The notes under the pieces were generated by a model. That model saw nothing but the letters and a program-made list of their open reading frames with translations, was not told the DNA's origin and searched no databases. Of a stretch of DNA of 44,635 bases, positions 26,101 to 33,142 are shown one piece after another. The position numbers and the translations under genes are program-made. The first letter of the stretch is position 1. Each line of letters begins with the position of its first letter. Source of the stretch: CAYLLT01 sp964591605 (GTDB lineage: Bacteria > Planctomycetota > Phycisphaerae > UBA1845 > PWPN01); contig CAZQEN010000014.1 in assembly GCA_964591605.1 (NCBI GenBank), positions 1 to 44,635 of the forward strand, written 5' to 3'.

Positions 26101-26189
26101 CTGGGAGGGGTGGCATGAGCCTCGCCACGGGTCCCGGCGCGCCGGGACGTTCGCATAAGCGAGTGCACACTGCCCATGCCACCCCGACG
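26101..26189. repeat. Palindromic REP-like element, copy 1
   Basis: Outer inverted repeat GGGGTGGCATG (26107-26117) / CATGCCACCCC (26175-26185), perfect over 11 bp, around an inner palindrome GTCCCGGCGCGCCGGGAC (26131-26148). The core recurs at 31228 and 36685. It occupies part of the 313-nt gap between the Uma2 gene and the leuB-type gene. Confidence 0.7.
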
Positions 26190-26284
26190 ATTCTGTCACA
26201 GACCCGGCAACACCCCCCCTGACACTTCTCGTGTTGAAGCGAACCCCCCGTTTTGATACCGTTTGGCGCTCGCAAAACCGTGTC

Positions 26285-26307
26285 GGCCGGGCGAATCCGG
26301 CCTTTTT
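26285..26307 (+). terminator. Terminator-like hairpin just upstream of the leuB-type gene (possible attenuator)
   Basis: GGCCGG (26285-26290), a 6-nt loop, CCGGCC (26297-26302), then TTTTT (26303-26307). The ribosome binding site CAGGGAG begins at 26308, so this hairpin lies in the leader of the following gene. No Leu-rich leader peptide is seen. Confidence 0.45.
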
Positions 26308-26322
26308 CAGGGAGTTTTGAAC

Positions 26323-27429
26323 GTGCTCAAGATTGCTGTCATCGGCGGGGACGGAACCGGGCCCGAGGTCGTCGCGGAGGGCCTCAAAGTACTCAAGGCC
26401 ATTGCGGCCAAAGAGGGTTTCCAGTACGAGACGCGCGACTTCGATTTCTCGGGCCAGTCGTACCTCAAACGCGGCGGCGACCCGAAGAAACCCACCATCC
26501 CCGTCATCACCGACGAGCAGGTCGCGGAGCTCAAGAAGTACGACGCCATCTATCTGGGGGCTGTGGGTGATCCGGAGGTCGCGCCGGGCATCCTCGAAAA
26601 GGGTCTCCTCCTGCACCTGCGCTTCGCCCTCGATCAGTACATCAATCTGCGGCCGGTCAAGCTGTATCCGGGCGTCGAGACGCCTCTGGCCGGCAAGGGG
26701 CCCGAGCACATCAACTTTGACGTGATCCGCGAAAACACCGAGGACCTCTATGCCGGCACCGGCGGCTTCCTGCGCAAGGGCACGCCGCAGGAGGTCTCCA
26801 CGCAGGAAATGATCTCCACCCGCTTCGGCGCCGAGCGCTGCCTGCGATATGCCTTCGAGTTCGCCCGTGCCAAGAAAAAGAGCGGAGCGGGCAAAGGCAA
26901 GCTCACGCTCGTCCACAAGACCAACGTGCTCACCTTCTGCGGCGACACCTGGTTCCGCGCGTTTCACGAGATCGGCCAGGCCGACTACCCCGACATCGAA
27001 CGCGACTACAACCACGTCGACGCGGCCTGCATGTGGTTCGTCAAGAGCCCCGAGTTCTACGACACGATCGTGGTGCCCAACATGTTCGGCGACATCATCA
27101 CCGACCTGGCGGCGATGATTCAGGGTGGCCTGGGCGTCGCCGCCGGCGGCAACATCAACCCCACCGGCCTCTCGATGTTCGAGCCCATGGGCGGCAGCGC
27201 CCCCAAGTACCGCGGCCAGAACGTCATCAACCCCATCGCCGCCATCGCCGCCGCCGCCATGATGCTCCGCGTCCTGGGCGACCAGAAGAAGGACAAAAAA
27301 GTCCGCCGCGCCGGCGAACGCGTCGAAGAAGCCATCCGCAAGACCTGCCCGAAGATGAAGTCGCAATCCGCTGGCAAAATGGGCTACGGCACGCGCGAGG
27401 TGGGCGACCTGGTTTGCGCGGCCCTGTGA
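26323..27429 (+). CDS. leuB: 3-isopropylmalate dehydrogenase-type decarboxylating dehydrogenase
   Basis: A 368-residue member of the isocitrate/isopropylmalate dehydrogenase family. It has GDGTGPEVV, IYLGAVGDPEVAPGILEKG, LRFALDQYINLRPVKLYPGV, VIRENTEDLYAGTGG, VHKTNVLTFCG, and NMFGDIITDLAAMIQGGLG with SMFEPMGGSAPKY. The layout is closest to actinobacterial-type LeuB (GVLERGLLLRLRFELD-like segment), which oxidises 3-isopropylmalate with NAD in leucine synthesis. RENTED is isocitrate-dehydrogenase-like, so a tartrate/malate or other beta-decarboxylating activity is the alternative. GTG 26323 is the start: it has CAGGGAG 8 nt before it and gives the family N-terminus VLKIAVIGGDGTG; the longer frame reads through the hairpin. 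No other leu gene is in view. Confidence 0.82.
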   Translation: MLKIAVIGGDGTGPEVVAEGLKVLKAIAAKEGFQYETRDFDFSGQSYLKRGGDPKKPTIPVITDEQVAELKKYDAIYLGAVGDPEVAPGILEKGLLLHLRFALDQYINLRPVKLYPGVETPLAGKGPEHINFDVIRENTEDLYAGTGGFLRKGTPQEVSTQEMISTRFGAERCLRYAFEFARAKKKSGAGKGKLTLVHKTNVLTFCGDTWFRAFHEIGQADYPDIERDYNHVDAACMWFVKSPEFYDTIVVPNMFGDIITDLAAMIQGGLGVAAGGNINPTGLSMFEPMGGSAPKYRGQNVINPIAAIAAAAMMLRVLGDQKKDKKVRRAGERVEEAIRKTCPKMKSQSAGKMGYGTREVGDLVCAAL

Positions 27430-27459
27430 AGCCGAATCGTGCTCAGGAGACGTTCGCTC

Positions 27460-27705
27460 ATGAGGGAGTTTGAAATAGAAGCGTACGTCAATGCCGAGCC
27501 TTTCATACCGTTCCGTATCCACGTCTCGGACGGCTCATCGTACGAAATAACGGGACGACAGCATGTTATCATCCGACGAACTCGCGTGGTCATCGGACTT
27601 GATGAAGATGAGACAGGTTTGCCACGGGCTTCCGTGCTGATTGATCCAGTTCATATCACGCGCCTCCAGGCTATAATGAACGCGCGTGCTGGGGCCTCTT
27701 CCTGA
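27460..27705 (+). CDS. Small planctomycete protein (xPFxPFxI family), copy A
   Basis: An 81-residue protein: MREFEIEAYVNAEPFIPFRIHVSDGSSYEITGR and VVIGLDEDETGLPRASVLIDPVHITRL. The AEPFxPFxIxxxDG pattern is shared with the next gene and with many short hypothetical proteins of this phylum; function is unknown. ATG 27460 follows CAGGAGA by about 10 nt. It starts 30 nt after the leuB-type gene. Confidence 0.72.
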   Translation: MREFEIEAYVNAEPFIPFRIHVSDGSSYEITGRQHVIIRRTRVVIGLDEDETGLPRASVLIDPVHITRLQAIMNARAGASS

Positions 27706-27730
27706 CGCTTGCCGGACAGGACAGTGCACC

Positions 27731-27982
27731 ATGGCGAAGACATTCGACGATCTGTGCCGATTTGTACAGGCTGAGCCATTCAGGCCGTTCACGATCCGGG
27801 TGGCGGACGGGTCGACATATCGAGTGAACGACCGTCGCAGCATCTACGTGGCTCATGACCTCATTGTTCTCGGGCGCGATCGTGGCAGGGACGGCGTCTT
27901 TGAGCGGGCAATTGATATTCGTCCGGCCCAGATCACGAGTGTCACGCCGCTCAAAGCCAACGGCTCGCGTAGGCAGCGATGA
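27731..27982 (+). CDS. Small planctomycete protein (xPFxPFxI family), copy B
   Basis: An 83-residue paralogue of the preceding gene: FVQAEPFRPFTIRVADGSTYRVNDRRSIYVAHDLIVLG and AIDIRPAQITSV. It begins 25 nt after copy A on the same strand, so the pair is a tandem duplication. ATG 27731 gives a length equal to copy A. Both look like small beta-rich proteins. No function is known. Confidence 0.72.
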   Translation: MAKTFDDLCRFVQAEPFRPFTIRVADGSTYRVNDRRSIYVAHDLIVLGRDRGRDGVFERAIDIRPAQITSVTPLKANGSRRQR

Positions 27983-28029
27983 CGCCGCCGGCTCATCACA
28001 TCGGACTCTGGAAGAGATGGGTGTGAGAC

Positions 28030-28761
28030 ATGGATGAGTGGCTGATTGCAGCAGACGCTGTGCCCATCGTGCTCGCCTCCGCCGAATGGTTCATCATCGG
28101 CGGCATCATCGGCCTCGTCCTGCTCGGCGCCGTCTACGCCGGGTGGCGCGAGAAGAAGCGGACGCGCGAGCTCGAGGCCGTCGCGCAGGAGCAGGGGTTC
28201 GCGTTCTCGGCCGGGCACGATGCCCCGCTGATGGACGAGCTGCTGACGTTTCAGCTCTTCTCGCAGGGGCACGGCAAGAAGATAATGAACGTGCTGACCG
28301 GTCAGGTGGAAGACACCGACTTCGTCATCTTCGACTACCGCTATACGACCGGCAGCGGCAAACACCGAACAACCCACAACCAGACCGTCCTGCTCATCCG
28401 GCGCCCCGGTTGGGACCTGCCCCGCTTCTACCTTCGTCCTGAATCGCTGTTCTCGAAGATCGGAAAGGTCTTCGGCTACGACGACATCAACTTCGACACG
28501 CACGCCGAGTTCAGCCGCCGCTACAACCTGAGCAGCCCGTGCCGCCTGGCCGTCCAGCAGCTCTTCAGCGATACCCTGCTGTCGTTCTACGAGGCGCAGT
28601 CGGGCCTGTGCACCGAGGCCGACGCCGTCCGCCTGATTCTCTACCGCCCCGGCACCCGGATCGCCCCCGCCGACATCCCCGCGTTCTATGCCCTCGGATG
28701 GTCGCTGCGGGAAGCCCTGCCAGAGCCGGCGGTCCGGGGGGCCGGCGAGGAATCCGCGTGA
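28030..28761 (+). CDS. Conserved membrane-anchored hypothetical protein
   Basis: A 243-residue protein with one N-terminal transmembrane helix (WFIIGGIIGLVLLGAVYAGW) followed by basic residues and a soluble cytoplasmic domain. That domain has NVLTGQVEDTDFVIFDYRYTTGSGKHRTTHNQTVLLI, a strand-rich stretch with a His-rich turn, and FYLRPESLFSKIG. This arrangement recurs in hypothetical proteins of several phyla, but I do not know a function. The gene starts 47 nt after copy B. It may be the last gene of the leuB-led unit. Confidence 0.65.
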   Translation: MDEWLIAADAVPIVLASAEWFIIGGIIGLVLLGAVYAGWREKKRTRELEAVAQEQGFAFSAGHDAPLMDELLTFQLFSQGHGKKIMNVLTGQVEDTDFVIFDYRYTTGSGKHRTTHNQTVLLIRRPGWDLPRFYLRPESLFSKIGKVFGYDDINFDTHAEFSRRYNLSSPCRLAVQQLFSDTLLSFYEAQSGLCTEADAVRLILYRPGTRIAPADIPAFYALGWSLREALPEPAVRGAGEESA

Positions 28762-28884
28762 CGGGGTCTCTCGGCGAAACGTCCTCGCGCGGCACCAGCA
28801 TGGGGTTCCAGCGATCGCAGGTCGATCCTGGTGAACCCCTGGTCAGCGCCGCGGGCTCGATGAGTTTCGTTCGCCTGCGCCCGC

Positions 28885-30717
28885 TTACGGCGCGCAGCCG
28901 GGCGGCGGATTCAGGCTGTCGAAGGGCACGTTCGGCCCGGTGACACAGTTCTTGAACGCCGTGAAATCATCGTCATCGATGTCGGAGCCGCCGTCCCGGT
29001 CGAAACAGACACACCCGGCGGGCACGCCGCCCAGCAGGCCCGTGTAGCAGAGCTGGAACGCGCCGAAATCATCGTGATCGATGTCGCCGTCGCGGTCGGC
29101 GTCGGCCCAGATGTGATTGCCCACCGTGCACGGGCAGGCCGCGGCCTCGCACGTCACGCCGATCCCCGCGAAGCTCCCGTCGCAGGCACCGTAATCAACC
29201 TGCTCGCAGTACTGGAAGCCCTGGCAGCAGGCGCCGGCACAGGAGCTCGTCGCGCACGACGTGCTCGAGCCGCGGAAGATGCCCGCGGGGGCGACGCACG
29301 CACCGGGCTCGACAAAATCAGAGCACGTGCCGTTGTCATTGCAGCAGGCGCCCGGGCAGGCGGCATTGACGCACAGCGTATTCACAGAGAATCGCTGCTG
29401 CCCGCTGACATCCGGGCAATTTGCCTGGAACTTGCTGGTGCAGCCGGCCGTCTGCGTGTTGAGGTCAAAGGAGCAGCACGCTCCGGTGTCGGGCAGCGGG
29501 AAGTCGGCCAGCGGGATCCGGGCAACGAACGCCCGTGTACCCGCCGCGGTGATGCCCCGGCCGCTGACGACGACATCCTGGGCCGTGGTGTCCACGCCCA
29601 CGCTGAACGCGCGGTCCAGGCGGGTGAACGCGCCCAACTGGCCCAGCGCGCCGAAGTACGCGGTGAGGTCGTAAACCTTCCAGTTGGCTGGCGTGGCGTC
29701 GCGCAGGTCCCAAAGCACGGCGCGTTCCTGGCCGCGGTAATTGTGCCCCACCGCCCACTCACCCGATGCACTGGCCCCGTAGGGCACGCCGTTCGTTGTG
29801 CTGCCGGCTACGTCGGGATACGTCGGCAGCTCATATGCTGTGGTGAGCCCGGTTGCGGAGCTGATCGGGTTGACGGCCACATACGGCCAGTTGCCCGGCC
29901 GGCCGTCAGTCACCGGCGAGTAGCCGAACGCGCGCGTGCCCTCCGCATTAATGCTCCAGCACTCGCCTTGGGTCGTTCCGTCCAGCGCAGTGAAGTAGTA
30001 GTTCACCGGTGTCCCCGTGCCCTGGTACTCGAAGATGTGGTTCTGTCGGGGATTCGGGGCATTGGTGTCCCGGCGATAACCGACCGCCCGGCCCGTCTCG
30101 GAGATCCCGCGCATGACGGTGTTCGCTCCGGTCGGCTGGTTCTTGGTATCCCAGGGCTGGGCGTCGACGGTGAAAGTGAAGCCGGGCGCATTGTTGATGA
30201 CCGGCGGGCTGCCCTGTCCTCTCATCAGGAAGACTTGCAGCTCGGTGGTTCTCCAGCAGGTCTCGTAGAAAAAGTCGGTGGAGCTGCCGGAAATTGAGTT
30301 ATAAAGAGGCAAGGTGGGTGCGGTGTTACTCTGCGGCCAGCTGGTCCGGCGGAGCCTGGTGGGCCAGGTCAGTCCGCCGTCATCAGAGAAGGCGTTGGCA
30401 TCCCAGCCGGCCGACAGACCATGCACGATGAGCTGCGGCTGCCCGCCCACCGTGCGATAGGCAATTCCACGAGCGGTGCTCAGCACTGAGCCCGCGGCAT
30501 TGATGTTACGAACGCCGTTAACGGCGTCCCAGATAAACCCGGTGCCCGTGCCGGACTGGCCGACGACGTACTTGCCGTCCGGCGTGATGGCGCGAGCCTC
30601 CGAAGACGTGTCTGCGCCAAGCGGCGGAATCTCGGTCAAACTGGCCGCCAGCGCGCAGGGAACTGCCACGGCGGTTGCCGCCGCCACGCTCAGAATCAGG
30701 TCTCGTACTCGTAGCAT
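28885..30717 (-). CDS. Secreted Cys-rich protein with HAF-like repeats and dockerin-like C-terminus
   Basis: About 610 residues. The signal peptide is MLRVRDLILSVAAATAVAVPCALAA. The central region has autotransporter-like/HAF elements such as ARAITPDGKYVVGQSGTGTGFIWD, ISETGRAVGYRRD and ASGEWAVGHNYRGQERAVLWD, which build beta-propeller-like blades. The C-terminal third holds three Cys-rich GACC units (GACCSFDL, GACCNDNGTC, GACCQGFQYC) and ends with two DxDxD units (DADRDGDIDHDDFGAFQLC, DRDGGSDIDDDDFTAFKNC). The GACC motif is typical of planctomycete exported proteins. ATG 30717 is chosen for its GGGAGG ribosome binding site. Function is unknown; a surface or extracellular role is inferred. Confidence 0.8.
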   Translation of the reverse strand: MLRVRDLILSVAAATAVAVPCALAASLTEIPPLGADTSSEARAITPDGKYVVGQSGTGTGFIWDAVNGVRNINAAGSVLSTARGIAYRTVGGQPQLIVHGLSAGWDANAFSDDGGLTWPTRLRRTSWPQSNTAPTLPLYNSISGSSTDFFYETCWRTTELQVFLMRGQGSPPVINNAPGFTFTVDAQPWDTKNQPTGANTVMRGISETGRAVGYRRDTNAPNPRQNHIFEYQGTGTPVNYYFTALDGTTQGECWSINAEGTRAFGYSPVTDGRPGNWPYVAVNPISSATGLTTAYELPTYPDVAGSTTNGVPYGASASGEWAVGHNYRGQERAVLWDLRDATPANWKVYDLTAYFGALGQLGAFTRLDRAFSVGVDTTAQDVVVSGRGITAAGTRAFVARIPLADFPLPDTGACCSFDLNTQTAGCTSKFQANCPDVSGQQRFSVNTLCVNAACPGACCNDNGTCSDFVEPGACVAPAGIFRGSSTSCATSSCAGACCQGFQYCEQVDYGACDGSFAGIGVTCEAAACPCTVGNHIWADADRDGDIDHDDFGAFQLCYTGLLGGVPAGCVCFDRDGGSDIDDDDFTAFKNCVTGPNVPFDSLNPPPGCAP

Positions 30718-31316
30718 GAGCAATCCTCCCCTGTGAATGGGAACCATCGAGCGACCGGCCCGATCGCCCTATGGCTCACTGGACCGTTTCTTTCCAGATC
30801 CTCGGCGTGCCGCTGGGAAACCGCTCAGCGCGAAGACAGCAGAACAACGCCCCAGACAACTCGGGGGAGGGTTCATCCATCAGGACGTGGAACGATGGCT
30901 CACCCTCCCTGCATTGCGGCGCCCAAAGCGCTCAGCCGCCCCGTGGCGGATCACCGACACATAAGCTACATCGCCACGCGGTCAGATGTCAACCCGTTTC
31001 GGTCGTGTTCTGTTGACAATGCGATAGAAACATTCGAGTGTGAGCCCTGCACCCTGCCTGACGCAGCCACGCCGCCGCCGGTGGGTGTGCCCCGCCAGAG
31101 CCGTGCAGACCGCGACCCCTGGGCCGCAGCACCGGCAGCCCGGCGGCGCCGGCGTCCCGACGGGGCCGAACCGGCCTTCGTGGAAATTGCTTCGGGAATG
31201 GTGGCCAACATGGTCGTGCGGCCGGCTTCCCGGCGCGCCGGGACACTTGCGGGCGGGTATCGTCGCGGCGACCACCACCAACGGCGGCCGCTCCCCGGAA
31301 AGCTGCCAGACCCGGA
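30718..31316. other. 599-nt gap without a convincing gene
   Basis: This stretch separates the secreted Cys-rich protein from the HD-GYP gene. It holds REP-like copy 2 and a possible minus-strand promoter: -35 TTGACA (30987-30992) and TAGCTT 18 nt further, which would give a long leader for the secreted protein. Open frames here overlap each other and have no recognisable protein. Confidence 0.5.
31200..31260. repeat. REP-like element, copy 2 (divergent)
   Basis: Inner palindrome TCCCGGCGCGCCGGGA (31228-31243), preceded by GGTGGC as in copy 1. The flanks are more divergent than in the other two copies. Confidence 0.5.
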
Positions 31317-32774
31317 TCACGTGTCCGGCTCTTCCCGCTCGACGACCGCGCTGAACACCTCCACGATGGCGGGGTCAAACTGCATTCCCTTGCAGCGGTT
31401 CAGTTCGTGCAGCCCGTTCTGGCGGGTCGTGCGTTTTCGGTAGGCCCGGTCCGAGGTCAGCGAATCGTAGGTGTCGGAGACGGCAATCAGCTTGGACGCC
31501 AGCGGGATCTGTTCCCGCGACAGGCCGTCCGGATAACCCAGTCCGTCGTAGCGTTCGTGATGATGCAGAATTGCCTCCGCCACCTGCTCGAGGCCCTGCA
31601 CCTTCCCCACGATCCCCGCGCCGATCCGCACGTGTCCCTTGACAACCTCGAACTCCTCGGCGGTCAGCCGGTCGGGCTTCGAAAGAATGGCATCCGGAAT
31701 CCCGATCTTCCCGATATCGTGCAGGAGCCCGCTCAGCTCGATCTCGCGGCACGTCGCGTCATCCTTGACGCCCAGGGCCCGCGCGGTCGCCAGGCAGAGC
31801 CGCGAAACCCGCCCGGAATGATCGTGCGTGTACTGGTCCTTGGCGTCCACCGCACAGGCCAGCGCCTGGATGGTGCTCATCATCTGCCGGTTGATGGCCG
31901 CATGCAGCCGGCAGTTGAGCAGCGCCGAGGCCCCCATGGCGGAAAATCCTTCTAACAGCTTTCGGTCTCGGGCGGTGAACTCGGACGATCCCCGCCGCTC
32001 GGTCGCCGCCAGCACCCCCACCGCCTGCCCCTGGGCCCGCAGGGGCACCCGCGCCACCGCGAACGCCGCCCCCTCGTACTGGCCCCGCGAACGTTTCTTG
32101 AGTTCCGGCCGATCCTGCGGGTCGTTCACCACCAGAAGGTCCTCTTCCAGCAGCGCGTGCTCTGCGATCGAACCGGTGATCGGGATCACCACGTCGCTCA
32201 GCTCAGGCGGCAGCCCCCGTGAGGCCAGGACCTTGAGGTTGGCCCCGCTTTCGTCCAGCGCGAGCAGCGACACCCGGTCGCAGTGGAGCGTCTGGGCGGC
32301 CTGCTCCACCAGCACCTCGGCCACCTGCCGGGCGTTGACCCGAGTGGCGATGTTCGGCAGCAGCGTGTAGAGAACGTTGAGCTCCTCGTAGCCCGTGACC
32401 AGCGCCTCAGCGAGGTCGGACACGGCCGTCTCCCGCTCCAGCAGGTGCTCCAGCAGGCCGCTGACCGCGGCTGCGGCCTGGTCGACGGCAGCCAGCGACG
32501 CGGAAGCGATGAACCGCGACGCATCTTCCCGGCCCGCATCGAGTGCCTGATAAAAGACCTTCCCGGCCGGTTGTCCGTTGTAGCGAACCGGCCACTCACC
32601 CGCCGCCGGCGGGACGACGCCTGCCGGATGCGGCGGCGAGTACCCGGCCTCGCTGACCTGCAGTTCGGCCCCCGCGATCTGGGCGATCCGCTCGAACGCG
32701 GCGCGCAGCGGATCGGCTCGGACGAACTCGGCCAGAAGATCCGGCGTTACGACGTGTAGCTGGGCTGCGGGCAT
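31317..32774 (-). CDS. GAF-HD-GYP domain protein (probable cyclic di-GMP phosphodiesterase)
   Basis: A 485-residue protein. A GAF-like sensor occupies about residues 155-310 (LHCDRVSLLALDESGANLKVLAS, PLRAQGQAVGVLAATERRGSSEF). The HD-GYP domain spans about 325-480: HDHSGRVSRLCLATARALGV, LLHDIGKIGIPD and ILHHHERYDGLGYPDGL, the last carrying the GYP motif. All HD and GYP residues are present, so hydrolysis of cyclic di-GMP to pGpG/GMP is likely. The ATG at 32774 overlaps the end of the upstream receiver gene by 28 nt, implying translational coupling. The N-terminal 150 residues are helical with no family recognised. Confidence 0.9.
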   Translation of the reverse strand: MPAAQLHVVTPDLLAEFVRADPLRAAFERIAQIAGAELQVSEAGYSPPHPAGVVPPAAGEWPVRYNGQPAGKVFYQALDAGREDASRFIASASLAAVDQAAAAVSGLLEHLLERETAVSDLAEALVTGYEELNVLYTLLPNIATRVNARQVAEVLVEQAAQTLHCDRVSLLALDESGANLKVLASRGLPPELSDVVIPITGSIAEHALLEEDLLVVNDPQDRPELKKRSRGQYEGAAFAVARVPLRAQGQAVGVLAATERRGSSEFTARDRKLLEGFSAMGASALLNCRLHAAINRQMMSTIQALACAVDAKDQYTHDHSGRVSRLCLATARALGVKDDATCREIELSGLLHDIGKIGIPDAILSKPDRLTAEEFEVVKGHVRIGAGIVGKVQGLEQVAEAILHHHERYDGLGYPDGLSREQIPLASKLIAVSDTYDSLTSDRAYRKRTTRQNGLHELNRCKGMQFDPAIVEVFSAVVEREEPDT

Positions 32775-33142
32775 TGGCCGTTCTCGAGGGTAATGGTGAC
32801 CAGTTCTCTGAGTTTCTGCGGTTCGAAGGGCTTGGCGATCACCGCCGCCCCCCATACCTCCTGCGCCATGGCGGCATCCTGCGCCTGCCCCTTGGCGGTC
32901 AGAATGATGATCGGCAGTTGCTTGGTCGCCGGGTCCTTCTGGAGGCGGGCCACCACTTCCAGTCCGCTGAGTTCCGGCATCATGATGTCGGTGATCAGCA
33001 GATCCGGAATCTGGACGGCGATCCGCTGCAGCGCCTCCTTTCCGTTACGTGCCATCTCGATCGTCCGATCCGCCCCTCTCAGAAGGTAGCGAAGGCCCTC
33101 GAGAATGTGCGGCTCGTCATCACAGATCAGGATTCTTTTCAT
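32747..33142 (-). CDS. Stand-alone response-regulator receiver domain
   Basis: A 131-residue CheY-like receiver: acidic pair in ILICDDE, phosphoacceptor Asp52 in LLITDIMMPE, Thr82 in IILTAKGQ and Lys in VIAKPFEP. No output domain is attached. It overlaps the stop codon of the upstream PilZ-histidine kinase (ATGA at 33139-33142) and the start of the HD-GYP gene, so all three are expressed together. I infer that it receives phosphate from the kinase and acts on the HD-GYP protein or another partner. Confidence 0.9.
   Translation of the reverse strand: MKRILICDDEPHILEGLRYLLRGADRTIEMARNGKEALQRIAVQIPDLLITDIMMPELSGLEVVARLQKDPATKQLPIIILTAKGQAQDAAMAQEVWGAAVIAKPFEPQKLRELVTITLENGQCPQPSYTS

Noticed and set aside
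30733..31443. Plus-strand frame of 236 codons between the secreted protein and the HD-GYP gene
   Set aside because: Overlaps several equally poor frames and the REP-like copy; no domain, signal or ribosome binding site.
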